DNA of 64,000 bases from positions 3,808,501-3,872,500 of the forward strand of contig NZ_CP119967.1 of NCBI RefSeq assembly GCF_029543085.1, given 5' to 3'. This document shows, one piece after another, positions 47,301 through 55,208 of this stretch. The DNA is from Pseudomonas sp. A34-9. Its GTDB lineage: Bacteria; Pseudomonadota; Gammaproteobacteria; Pseudomonadales; Pseudomonadaceae. The position numbers and the translations under genes were made by a program. How positions within the stretch are numbered: the stretch's first letter is position 1; each line of letters begins with the position of its first letter. Below the pieces are notes generated by a model. That model was given only the letters and a program-made list of their open reading frames with translations. It made no database searches and was not told the DNA's origin.

Positions 47301-50300
47301 CGTGCCGCGCCATGACCCGACGCAGCGCAGCGGCGAAGGCCTCGACCCGTTCGAGGCTGTCGAACGCCAGCGCGGATTGCAGCAGATACGGATCGCCCTG
47401 CGCAGCGGTGATGTGGTGATAGAGAATGCCTTCCTGCAACGGCGCCAAGGGGTAGATGTCCTGCACATTGGCGGCCCCGCCCGGCACCGTCGCGACGATA
47501 CGGTCGATCATCGCTTGTTCCAGTTGCACCAGTGGCAGCAGGTCAGGCGTGATGTACGTGCAATCGACCGGAATGCGGTTGGCCGGCACCTCGACTTCGC
47601 GGCCGCTACCTTCCGCCGCTGCCAGCGCAGCCAGTGTCGGTTGGCTGAACAGCACCCGAACATCGCTGTTCATTCCGATCTGGCGCATACGTTCAATCAG
47701 GCCAACCGCCAACAACGAGTGACCGCCCAGCTCAAAGAAATGGTCGTGACGCCCTACCCGTTCAACCTGCAATACCTCGGCCCAGATCTGCGCCAACGCG
47801 ATTTCGACGTCACCTTGCGGCGCCTCGTATTGACGACGGATCAACGCTTCCGGCCCCGGTGCCGGCAACGCCTGGCGATCAAGCTTGCCGTTGGCGGTCA
47901 ACGGCAAGGATGTCAGGCGCACGTAGGCGCTCGGCAGCATGGCGCTGGTCAGCCGGGTTTTCAGGTGTGCGTGCAAAAGGTTGATTTCCACTGGCTCGCG
48001 CTCGGTAAACCACGCCAACAGTTGACCGTCGCGCACCAGCGCAACCGCTTCCTGTACGGCCGCGTGGCTGGCGAGTGCGGCTTCGATTTCACCGAGTTCA
48101 ACGCGTACGCCGCGGATTTTCACTTGATCGTCGTTACGCCCCAGATACTCCAGATTGCCGTCGGCACGCCAGCGCGCAAGGTCGCCGGTGCGGTACATCC
48201 GGGCCTCCGATTCGGCGCTGAACGGATCGCACATGAAGCGCTCGGCCGTCAAATCCGCACGGTTCAGGTAACCACGAGCGACACCGCTCCCACCAACGTA
48301 CAACTCACCGCTCACCCCGATCGGTACGGGGCGCTGTTGCTCATCGAGCAGGTACACCGTCGCGTTGCTCACCGGTTTACCGATGTGCAACGCCTGCCCG
48401 GCCTCGATCTGGCCGCAGGTGGCGACGACGGTGGCTTCTGTCGGGCCGTAGTTATTGATCACCGCGAAAGATTGCTGCTGGCTGAACTGGCGCAGGCGAT
48501 CGCCGCCAATCAACAGTACGCGCAACGTCGGGTGTTCGAGCTGCTTGCTGAAGGCGTACTCGGCAATCGGCGTCGGCAGGAAGCTGACCTCCAGCGGTTG
48601 CGCGCACCACCAGTCGAGCAAGCCGTCAATGTCTTCGCTGTCACCGCCGCTGGGCGCCAGGTGCACGGTTGCACCCACGCACAGCGCCGGCCAGATTTCC
48701 CAGGCCATCGCGTCAAAGCCGAACCCGGCGAGACTTGACGTGTGACTGCCGGCACGCAGATCGAAGGCAGCACAGTGCCAATCGATCAGATTGCCCAGCG
48801 TGCGATGTTCAACCATCACGCCCTTGGGCAGGCCGGTGGAACCGGAGGTGTAGATCACATAGGCAAGGTTCGTCGGTGTCAGTGCCGACACCTGCGGCGC
48901 AGTGTCCGGGCTGAGTGGCCAGCTGCGCCGATCCAGTTCAATCACCGGCATCAGCAACGCCGGCAAACGCCCGCGCACAGCGCTTTGCGTCAGCACTGCC
49001 ACTGGCGCGCTGTCTGCCAGCAGGTAGTTCAGGCGCTCTTGCGGGGCGGCCGGATCAAGCGGCACATAAGCTGCGCCGGCCTTGAGCGTGGCGAGCAGAC
49101 CGACCAGGGTGTCGAGCCCGCGCCGGGCAACAATCGCGACGCGATCATCCGGGCGCACCCCGAGTGCGATGAGGTGATGAGCCAAGGCGTTGGCTTGCTG
49201 ATCGAGCTCGCCGTAGCTCAGGGATTGTCCGCCGTGAATCGCCGCCAGTGCGTCCGATTGGCGTGCCGCGCGGGCCTCGAAACGCTGAGGCACGGTCAAC
49301 GCCTGCGGATAATCCACACGGGTAGCGTTCCAGTGTTGCAGCCGCGCGGTATCCATCGCCGAGTGCAAACTGAACTCCATCACCGGCAGGTCAGGACTTT
49401 CCAGCCCCTGCTCGAGTATCAAGAGCAGCCGTTGAGAAAACGCCTCGATTTCACCGGTCTCGAAATAGCTCGGCGAGTAGGCTATGTGCAGCCAGGCATT
49501 TTCCTCGAATCGGTTGCTGCGCAGATAAATGGCCAGTGGTGAGGCTTCCTGATGATTGGAGACCTTGACCACGTGACCATGCGCGCCGCCATAAATATGC
49601 GCCTGATCATCTTGTTCGTAAGAGACGGTCACCTCAAACAGTTGCGCGCGGTCCTCACGCAGCAATCCGAGGGCGCGGTTCATTTCACTCAGGGGAAACC
49701 GCTGATGCCGGAAGTTCTCTTTCAACTCATCGCGAACCGCGCTGACCAACGCGCTGAACGTGAGTTCGCGACCAAAACCCATGCGTACCGCACTGACCTG
49801 AGTGAACAACCCAACCGTGGATTTGAATCGAGCGCCGGACCGATTGAGGATCGGCAACCCGACCACCCATTCGTCCCGCTGCGCGGTACGGCTGAAATAC
49901 ACATGAAGCGCCGCCAGCAGCACATGAAACGCCGAGGCGCCAAGCCCTTGGCCGAGCTGCTTCATTCGCTCATGCAACAGCGCCGGGAATGTGTTGGCCA
50001 CGATCTGACTGGACGGCGCGTTCGCCGCGAATCGCTCCTGGTAACGCGGCACCAGCAGCGGTTCAGGCAGTTGACGATATTTGCCCAGCCAGAAAGCGCG
50101 ATCCTGCGCATAACGAGGCGACTGGTAATAACGCGCATTGTCCTCGATGAAATCGACGTAGGACGGTGCTGTATCGGGTAATGGCTGATCAGCGGCCAGG
50201 GCGTTGTAGATCCCGGCCAATGACTTGAGCATTTCGGAGAAGCCCCAACCGTCGACGATCAGGTGGTGAGCCAGAATCGAGAACCAATGACGATCGTCAT

Positions 50301-50721
50301 CAAGCCGGATCAGCAAAAAACGAAACAATGGTCCGCCATCCAGCGCGAACGTCTGATCGATGCGCTCCTGAATCAATGCTCGCGCTGCCGCAACCGGTTC
50401 AGCGTGGCCGCAAACGTCATAAGTCATCAACGGCCCGTGCATCGATGACGCAAAACGTTGCCAGGGCAGCCCGTCCGCCCCCTCCGCCGGTAACAGTTCG
50501 ATGCGCATCGCGTCGTGCAGACTCACCAAGTGTATGAGCGCCGCCTGCATCCGTGCCGGCTCCAGCGACCCGGTCAGCTCCATATACCCACCGATGTTGT
50601 ACAACGGCGAATCACCACGACTCAGTTGATCCAGCCAGATGTCCAGTTGCGCAGCGGTCAGGGGAAACGTCGCGGGTGCAGCGGACGGCATGTCCACCGT
50701 TGGGGCAAAAATAGGCGGCAT
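44311..50721 (-). CDS. lipopeptide NRPS A: starter C domain, modules 1-2 (Leu, Asp)
   Basis: Initiating synthetase, 2136 aa. The first condensation domain (residues about 20-450, HHLIVDGWG) differs from all the others and matches the lipo-initiation (C-starter) type that N-acylates residue 1, usually with a 3-hydroxy fatty acid. Module 1: A domain with TSGSTG near 624 and code DAWFLGNVV (Leu); carrier Ser1002. Module 2: dual epimerization/condensation domain (PGGAANVQDIY, HHITAAQGD), A domain with core near 1688 and code DSWKLGVVD, carrier Ser2078. The module 2 code is not the textbook Asp code but is identical to that of module 11. Both positions are Asp in the arthrofactin/amphisin family, so Asp is inferred. 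The ATG is preceded by AAGGA at 5-6 nt. It is divergent from the luxR gene at 51145. Confidence 0.97.
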   Translation of the reverse strand: MPPIFAPTVDMPSAAPATFPLTAAQLDIWLDQLSRGDSPLYNIGGYMELTGSLEPARMQAALIHLVSLHDAMRIELLPAEGADGLPWQRFASSMHGPLMTYDVCGHAEPVAAARALIQERIDQTFALDGGPLFRFLLIRLDDDRHWFSILAHHLIVDGWGFSEMLKSLAGIYNALAADQPLPDTAPSYVDFIEDNARYYQSPRYAQDRAFWLGKYRQLPEPLLVPRYQERFAANAPSSQIVANTFPALLHERMKQLGQGLGASAFHVLLAALHVYFSRTAQRDEWVVGLPILNRSGARFKSTVGLFTQVSAVRMGFGRELTFSALVSAVRDELKENFRHQRFPLSEMNRALGLLREDRAQLFEVTVSYEQDDQAHIYGGAHGHVVKVSNHQEASPLAIYLRSNRFEENAWLHIAYSPSYFETGEIEAFSQRLLLILEQGLESPDLPVMEFSLHSAMDTARLQHWNATRVDYPQALTVPQRFEARAARQSDALAAIHGGQSLSYGELDQQANALAHHLIALGVRPDDRVAIVARRGLDTLVGLLATLKAGAAYVPLDPAAPQERLNYLLADSAPVAVLTQSAVRGRLPALLMPVIELDRRSWPLSPDTAPQVSALTPTNLAYVIYTSGSTGLPKGVMVEHRTLGNLIDWHCAAFDLRAGSHTSSLAGFGFDAMAWEIWPALCVGATVHLAPSGGDSEDIDGLLDWWCAQPLEVSFLPTPIAEYAFSKQLEHPTLRVLLIGGDRLRQFSQQQSFAVINNYGPTEATVVATCGQIEAGQALHIGKPVSNATVYLLDEQQRPVPIGVSGELYVGGSGVARGYLNRADLTAERFMCDPFSAESEARMYRTGDLARWRADGNLEYLGRNDDQVKIRGVRVELGEIEAALASHAAVQEAVALVRDGQLLAWFTEREPVEINLLHAHLKTRLTSAMLPSAYVRLTSLPLTANGKLDRQALPAPGPEALIRRQYEAPQGDVEIALAQIWAEVLQVERVGRHDHFFELGGHSLLAVGLIERMRQIGMNSDVRVLFSQPTLAALAAAEGSGREVEVPANRIPVDCTYITPDLLPLVQLEQAMIDRIVATVPGGAANVQDIYPLAPLQEGILYHHITAAQGDPYLLQSALAFDSLERVEAFAAALRRVMARHDILRTAVVWEGLPSPVQVVWRAAILPVQEVELDPAHGAVIDQLHQRFDARRYRLDVSQAPLLRLMFARDPAHNRVVGILLFHHLAMDHIALEAMREEIHASLSGCTEPLAASVPYRNYVAQTRLGVSEQEHEAFFRQMLGDIDEPTLPFALQNVQGDGSNIEEAGQAVAPNLYQRLQQQARLAGVSVASLIHLAWAQVLAATSGQQSVVFGTVLMGRMQGGAGADRALGVFINTLPLRVDVSEGARTAVKSTHARLTALLAHEHASLALAQRCSGVAAPAPLFSALLNYRHSDDVEQKHSRQTWEGIETLANEERTNYPFTLSVDDLGTGLRLTTRTLSSIGAQRIGGYVQAALSGLVEALETTPQRPLNRLPLLPAEELQRLLIEFNATAVDCPMDRPLHSLFEQQVRSKPDAIAVQFAEQRLTYGELNAQANRLAHHLRGLGVQPDSRVAICVERGPELVIGLLGILKAGGAYVPLDPDYPLQRLNYMLQDSAPVALLVHAATRDLLGEPGVPLIDLDLGAWQDHPHDNPQVPGLDAANLAYMIYTSGSTGTPKGVMIEHRSACNMVHWGSQLAPPTEHGALLQKAPYSFDSSVWEIFWPLCSGMRLVLARADGNRDSAYVTQVIREQNITVVKFVPALLQQFIEQDDVSQCTSLTDVLNGGGELTVALARQVRERLPWVRLHNVYGPTETTVDSSGWTLEPGEPVPQTLVPIGKALSNTRLYVLDAGDQPVPFGVSGHLHIGGVGVARGYLGLPQLQAERFIDSPFVAGDRLYRTGDLVRYGADGNLEFLGRNDFQVKLRGVRLELGEIEARLLEHPAIREAVVLVRDERLVAYYSVRAESPEPTLEALRKHVLAQLPEFMVPGAYVMLAALPLTPNDKIDRKALPEPGAEALLSRPYEAPEGDVENALAQIWAQVLKVEQVGRHDNFFELGGHSLLAVSLVARMRLAGLHVDARTLFSEPTLAALAAQTSRQAKHVEIAQTTIPSLSRKRRL

Positions 50722-51144
50722 AAGGTCCTTCTCATGTAATTTTGCCGGTATTCAAGCATCGGCCCTTGCACCGACATGACACCTGAAACCCGGACATTCA
50801 TCACGCGCCCCCCCGCCCGCAGGAGCGCAAAGACACGAATCATGCAGGCACTGTCTAAAACTTCGGAGAGGAAATACTGAAAAGCTTGTAGGAAAAAAAC
50901 CACTTAGCAGCGCCGCCATTTACCCCAACGCTACTGACCAGAAATCACCATCGCCCGGGTTTCCGGGGTTTGAGAGTGACTGGACAGTCACTCAAGCCGC
51001 TGCGTCTGTGCTCAGCGCCGTCAGAACCCCGGCGCCAACATTCAGAAATAGTGGCACTTTGTGTCCCTGTTTTCCCCTACAGACGTAGGACAAATCCATA
51101 GGCTTAAATCCCGCTCCAGTTCATGTTCAAGGAGAAATGACTGC
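50722..51144. promoter_or_regulatory. divergent control region between NRPS A and luxR
   Basis: About 420 bp without a convincing gene, expected to hold the NRPS promoter (leftward) and the luxR/nodT promoter (rightward). The part nearest NRPS A carries only the ribosome site AAGGA. A T-rich/A-rich block lies at 50879-50910. The main recognisable element is the dyad at 50974-50993. AAGGAG at 51129-51134 is the likely ribosome site for the luxR start. Confidence 0.6.
50974..50993. promoter_or_regulatory. 20-bp dyad, candidate operator for the cluster's LuxR-type regulator
   Basis: Palindrome GAGTGACTGGACAGTCACTC: two perfect 9-bp arms with a 2-base centre. It lies about 250 bp upstream of NRPS A and 150 bp upstream of luxR, inside the divergent region. 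Length and symmetry resemble lux-box-type operators bound by LuxR-family dimers; the assignment is inference. Confidence 0.45.
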
Positions 51145-52002
51145 GTGGGCGGCTTTTACAGAGACGGCAGACGATTCAGTGATGGCTCTGAACCAGGGAT
51201 GAAGGATATGAATCTGACCGGCAGTATTCGTAACATGGAAAACCCGCATTTCTACTGGCAACTGGGAGAGCTGATAGCCAGCACCGGCGATGATCACTTC
51301 GCCACGAACATGTTCCAGTTGGTCGACACGCTGGTGCCGGTCAACCGGGTAGATCTCAGTGAGTGGACGCTGGATGAGCGTCAGGCGAGCGTGGTCGATA
51401 TCAAACCGTTGGGCAGCGCCGGTCTGGCGCAGACGTGTACGCCAGCCGATCCGCTGGAAAGTCCCGATGATCATCCGTTGCTGCAAAAAATGATCGAGAT
51501 GAATGACTCACTGTTGATTCAACTCAGAGCCTCGCTGCAACCTCGTCACCCGCAACACAGCGCTCATCAATGCAATCTGGTGTCGCGCACGTCCAATCGC
51601 CGCTGCGTCATTTCTTTTTACCGACCGAGTACTCAACGGGTGTTTTCCCTGCCCGAACTGTCGTTTCTCAAGCGCCTGTCCGACACCTTGCTGCCGCTGA
51701 TCGAACGCCACGCGCAAATCAGCCGGCAAATCCTCGCCAGACAACCGCGCCAGCCCTTGGCCGAACTGGATCAGGCACCGTTGGCGCAGGTGTTCGATGA
51801 ACGCTTGGCGATCAGCGACATCGCCCTGTCGGTGCGCGAAAAAGAAGTCTGTCTGGGCCTGTTGACCGGCGGCACCGTGCCGCAAATGGCGGAAAGGCTG
51901 CGGGTCAAAACCAGCTCGATCGAGACGTATCTCAAACGCGCCACGGCCAAACTCGGGGTCAGTGGCCGCCACGGTCTGGCGAAATGGATGGCCGGGGCCT
52001 GA
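51145..52002 (+). CDS. LuxR-type transcriptional regulator adjacent to the NRPS operon
   Basis: Likely activator of the lipopeptide genes. The C-terminal LuxR/GerE helix-turn-helix reads VREKEVCLGLLTGGTVPQMAE, then SSIETYLKRATAKLGVSGRH. The N-terminal region is not of the AHL-binding type and parallels the regulator at 6444-7190. Start choice is uncertain. GTG 51145 has the best ribosome site (AAGGAG about 10 nt upstream). ATG 51199, 51208 or 51235 would give proteins 18, 21 or 30 residues shorter; those at 51208 and 51235 better match the length of the other regulator. The still longer frame from 51061 is poor protein sequence. The nodT gene follows after 33 bp on the same strand, suggesting one operon. 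Confidence 0.85.
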   Translation: MGGFYRDGRRFSDGSEPGMKDMNLTGSIRNMENPHFYWQLGELIASTGDDHFATNMFQLVDTLVPVNRVDLSEWTLDERQASVVDIKPLGSAGLAQTCTPADPLESPDDHPLLQKMIEMNDSLLIQLRASLQPRHPQHSAHQCNLVSRTSNRRCVISFYRPSTQRVFSLPELSFLKRLSDTLLPLIERHAQISRQILARQPRQPLAELDQAPLAQVFDERLAISDIALSVREKEVCLGLLTGGTVPQMAERLRVKTSSIETYLKRATAKLGVSGRHGLAKWMAGA

Positions 52003-52035
52003 GCAAAACGCTGTTTTAATGCATGAGGCAGTTCG

Positions 52036-53430
52036 ATGTTGACGTTGCGACTTTCTTTGCTGTCCATGGCGATGCTGATGGGCGGTTGTTCATTGATTCC
52101 CGACTATCAGCGGCCTGCTTCACCCACCGCCGCGCAGTATCCGACAGCGACACAGGCGGCCACGAGCAGCGAGGACTGGCGCACGCTGTTCAACGATCCG
52201 GCGCTGCAACAACTGATTGCAAGCGCGCTGGTCAACAACCGCGACCTGCGCGTGGCGGCGCTGAACGTCGAAGCCTTCCAGGCGCAGTACCGCATTCAGC
52301 GCGCCGACCTGCTGCCGGCGGTGTCGGCCAACGCCAATGAACTGCGCCAACGCATGCCGCCGAGCGTGACCCAGGGCAAAGCGCTGATCAACTCGACGTA
52401 CTCGGTCAACCTTGGCATCAGCGCCTATGAGCTGGATTTCTTTGGCCGCGTGCGCAGCCTCAGCGAGCAGGCCTTGCAAACCTGGCTGGCCACCGATCAG
52501 GCGCGGCGCAGCGCGCAGTTGAGTCTGGTGGCCAACGTCGCCAACGCTTACCTGACCTGGCGCGCCGATCAGGAGCTGCTCGAGCTGACCCGCGAGACCC
52601 TCGCCGCCGATGAGCAGAGCCTGCACCTGACCACCCGCAACCGCGAGGCCGGCAAATCGTCGGCGCTGGAACAGGCGCAAGCGAAGACCAGCGTCGACAG
52701 CTCACGGGCCAATCTGGCGCGCTACCAGCGGCAGGTCGCGCAGGACTTGAACAGCCTGACCTTGCTGGTCGGCGCCCCCGTGCCGGACGCCCTGCCCGCC
52801 CGTCCGCTGTCCAGCGATCTGGTGCAGCAACTGCCCGCCGGGTTGCCGTCTGATCTGCTGCAGCGTCGGCCGGACATCCTGCAGGCCGAGTACAAACTCA
52901 AAGCCGCCAACGCCAACATCGGCGCCGCACGGGCAGCGTTTTTCCCCAGTGTCAGCCTGACCGCCAATGCCGGCACGTCGAGCCGCGATTTGTCAGGCTT
53001 GTTCGGCGGCGGCTCTGGCGCCTGGACCTTTCAGCCGCAGATCAGCCTGCCGATCTTCAATGCCGGCAGCCTGCGCGCGAGCCTGGATTATTCGAAGTTG
53101 CAGAAAGACGTCGCAGTGGCCGAATACGAAAAATCGATTCAAACGGCGTTTCAGGAAGTCGCCGACGGGCTCGCGGCGCGCGCCACCTATCAGCAGCAGT
53201 TGCAGGCGCAGCGTGATCTGGTCGCGGCCACGCAGACCTATTACAACCTGGCGCAGAACCGTTACAAGAACGGTGTCGACAGCAGCCTGACGTTCCTCGA
53301 TGCGCAGCGTTCACTGTTCAGTTCGCAGCAAGGGCTGATCACCGATCGCCTCGCGCAACTGGTCGCCGAGGTCAATCTGTACACCGCGCTGGGTGGCGGC
53401 TGGAACGCAGATGGGCCTGGTGTGCAATAA
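52036..53430 (+). CDS. NodT/OprM-family outer-membrane efflux lipoprotein
   Basis: Outer-membrane channel of a tripartite exporter, 464 aa. The signal peptide ends in a lipobox (LMGGC, Cys18), so it is a lipoprotein. Two outer-membrane efflux repeats follow, recognised by [23 protein letters not shown] and later [28 protein letters not shown], plus a C-terminal coiled part ending LYTALGGGW. The ATG has a GAGG at about 8 nt. It lies next to the divergent luxR/NRPS control region and probably serves with the MacAB pair encoded 40 kb away at the other end of the cluster, as in related lipopeptide loci (inference). Confidence 0.93.
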   Translation: MLTLRLSLLSMAMLMGGCSLIPDYQRPASPTAAQYPTATQAATSSEDWRTLFNDPALQQLIASALVNNRDLRVAALNVEAFQAQYRIQRADLLPAVSANANELRQRMPPSVTQGKALINSTYSVNLGISAYELDFFGRVRSLSEQALQTWLATDQARRSAQLSLVANVANAYLTWRADQELLELTRETLAADEQSLHLTTRNREAGKSSALEQAQAKTSVDSSRANLARYQRQVAQDLNSLTLLVGAPVPDALPARPLSSDLVQQLPAGLPSDLLQRRPDILQAEYKLKAANANIGAARAAFFPSVSLTANAGTSSRDLSGLFGGGSGAWTFQPQISLPIFNAGSLRASLDYSKLQKDVAVAEYEKSIQTAFQEVADGLAARATYQQQLQAQRDLVAATQTYYNLAQNRYKNGVDSSLTFLDAQRSLFSSQQGLITDRLAQLVAEVNLYTALGGGWNADGPGVQ

Positions 53431-53585
53431 GGCCCCCGTCATTTTTTCTTACACCTTTTGTCGCCCTGCGACACCCTGTCAGCCGATCAAAAACCGACTC
53501 GCCGGTTCAGTTTGGTATCATGCGCCGCTTTACGGTTAACCCCCCGCCAGTCGTGCTGACTGACGGGCTGAAAAGGCGGTATTAG

Positions 53586-54191
53586 ATGACGGCTTTGTTG
53601 ACTCGCCGCAAGGTGCTTGCGGGAATGGGCGTGCTCGGGCTGGGCCTGCTCGCCGGCTGCGACACCCGCGGCCAACTGTCGTACAAGTACGGCAAGGATC
53701 TGAGTAACAAGATCATGGGGCGCACCTTCAAGCTGAAGAACACCGATGGCGAAACCATGACGCTGTCGAGCTTTCGCGGCATGATGCCGATGGTGTTCTT
53801 CGGCTTCACCCAGTGCCCGGCAGTCTGCCCGACCACCCTGGCCCGCGCGGCGAAAATCAAGAAGCTGATGGGCGCCGATGGCGATCGCTTGCAGGTGATC
53901 TTCATCACCCTCGATCCCGAGCGCGACACCCCGGAAATCCTCGACGCCTACATGAAAGCCTTCGACCCGACGTTCGTTGCGCTGTACGGCACGCTTGAGG
54001 AAACCCAGGCCACCGCCAAGGAATTCGACGTGTTCTACGAGAAAGTCCCGGCCGGCGACACGTACACCATCTCGCATACCGCCACCAGTTACGTTTACGA
54101 CTCCAACGGCGGCTTGCGCCTGGGTCTGTCCACCTCGCTTTCGGCAGAACAATGCACGGAAGATTTGCTTACTGTTATGGAGGTTTGCTGA
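53586..54191 (+). CDS. SCO1/SenC/PrrC-family copper chaperone, membrane-anchored lipoprotein
   Basis: Thioredoxin-fold protein that helps load copper into the CuA site of cytochrome oxidase (family role), 201 aa. The CxxxC pair is Cys77/Cys81 (QCPAVCP) and the third copper ligand is His164 (SHTATSYV). The N-terminus is a lipoprotein signal with Cys25 in LLAGC. It is preceded by TRRKVLAG, a possible but weak twin-arginine motif. Its stop overlaps the start of the PCuAC gene (TGATG), so the two form a translationally coupled copper-delivery pair. Confidence 0.93.
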   Translation: MTALLTRRKVLAGMGVLGLGLLAGCDTRGQLSYKYGKDLSNKIMGRTFKLKNTDGETMTLSSFRGMMPMVFFGFTQCPAVCPTTLARAAKIKKLMGADGDRLQVIFITLDPERDTPEILDAYMKAFDPTFVALYGTLEETQATAKEFDVFYEKVPAGDTYTISHTATSYVYDSNGGLRLGLSTSLSAEQCTEDLLTVMEVC

Positions 54192-54670
54192 TGCAACCTG
54201 TTTTGAACCACATCAAACGCGCTGTCATCGGTCTGTCGCTGCTGGGCCTGGCGTTCCAGGTATCCGCGCAGACCAAAGTCGATGACGCCTGGGTGCGTGC
54301 CACCGTGCCGACCCAATCCGCCAGCGGCGCATTCATGACCCTCACCGCCGACAGCGACAGCAAGTTGCTCAGCGTCGCAACGCCCGTGGCCAAAGACGTG
54401 CAGATCCACGAAATGACCATGAAGAACGACGTCATGAGCATGGGCCCGGTGAAGTTCGTCGAGCTGCCGGCGGGCAAAGCCGTCAAGCTTGATCCGAACG
54501 GCTACCACGTGATGCTGATGGGCCTGACCGGTCAGTTGAAAGAAGGCGAAACCGTACCGCTGACCCTGACCGTGGAAAACGCCAAGGGCGAGAAAGAAAC
54601 CATCGAAGTGAAAGCGCCGGTTCGCGCGCTGACCAACATGGAAGGTCACGATCACAGCAAAATGCATTGA
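54191..54670 (+). CDS. PCuAC-family periplasmic copper chaperone
   Basis: Periplasmic Cu(I) carrier, 159 aa, acting with SCO1 in CuA assembly. Signal peptide about residues 1-26 (ends SAQ). The family motif is perfect: His73-X10-Met84-X21-His106-X-Met108. A further metal-binding tail GHDHSKMH ends the protein. The start is ATG 54191, because GGAGG lies 7 nt upstream and it overlaps the previous stop by one base; the longer frame from 54152 runs back into the SCO gene. A strong terminator follows. Confidence 0.94.
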   Translation: MQPVLNHIKRAVIGLSLLGLAFQVSAQTKVDDAWVRATVPTQSASGAFMTLTADSDSKLLSVATPVAKDVQIHEMTMKNDVMSMGPVKFVELPAGKAVKLDPNGYHVMLMGLTGQLKEGETVPLTLTVENAKGEKETIEVKAPVRALTNMEGHDHSKMH

Positions 54671-54687
54671 TCTGACTGAGCGGTAAT

Positions 54688-54729
54688 AAAAAAGGGGCGG
54701 CCTGATCGATGATCAGGCCGCCCCTTTTT
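54688..54729. terminator. Rho-independent terminator after the copper-chaperone operon
   Basis: Perfect 14-bp stem (54694-54707 with 54711-54724, GGGGCGGCCTGATC and its complement), 3-base loop, flanked by an A-run and T5. Confidence 0.93.
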
Positions 54730-54833
54730 CCGGCATGAATCTGTTCGAGGTTAACAGCCAGATGGAAAGCGTGCTTTACATCGGACAAATCTTCGTTAAC
54801 CATGTAAAGGGTCTTTTACATAGGAAGTGAAGA

Positions 54834-55208
54834 ATGAACCGGTACTACCTCGAATTGGGCGCTGCATTAATCATCTACATGCTGGTGCTGACAGTTTCAT
54901 TGATTGCCTCGCAATACCTGATGGACGCCCCCATCGTGCTGCGCTCGGCCGTCGCACTGACGCCGGTCATTCCGGCGGGACTGATGTGCTGGGCCATCGT
55001 GCGCAATATGCGGTGCATGGACGAAATGCACCTGCGCATCCAGTTCGAAGCCTTGGGGTTTGCCTTCGCCGCCTCGGCACTGTTGACCTTCAGCTACGGT
55101 TTTCTGGAAAACGTTGGCGCTCCGCATATTCCATGGACGTGTGTGTGGCCGGTGATGGGGCTGATGTGGATTGTCGGCCTGCAAATTGCGCGACGCCGAT
55201 ACCAATGA
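54834..55208 (+). CDS. small integral membrane protein of unknown function
   Basis: 124 aa with four hydrophobic segments (about residues 8-28, 33-55, 72-92, 100-118) and short polar loops; no catalytic motif seen. The ATG follows AGGAAGTGAAGA. Its stop overlaps the start of the XRE regulator gene (ATGA), so the two are translationally coupled. Membrane protein plus small XRE-regulator pairs of this kind are widespread but poorly characterised. Confidence 0.85.
   Translation: MNRYYLELGAALIIYMLVLTVSLIASQYLMDAPIVLRSAVALTPVIPAGLMCWAIVRNMRCMDEMHLRIQFEALGFAFAASALLTFSYGFLENVGAPHIPWTCVWPVMGLMWIVGLQIARRRYQ

Noticed and set aside
13210..50700. Many long plus-strand open frames (for example 17859-19904, 23415-25433, 28797-30974, 34409-37222, 37253-39859, 40772-42835) opposite the NRPS genes
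   Set aside because: They mirror the repeated modules, have low-complexity His/Gln/Arg-rich composition, no recognisable domains and no ribosome sites; they are shadows of high-GC coding DNA.
51061..51144. N-terminal extension of the luxR frame starting at 51061
   Set aside because: Ser/Arg-rich sequence without similarity to the paralogous regulator, and no ribosome site; a later start is preferred.
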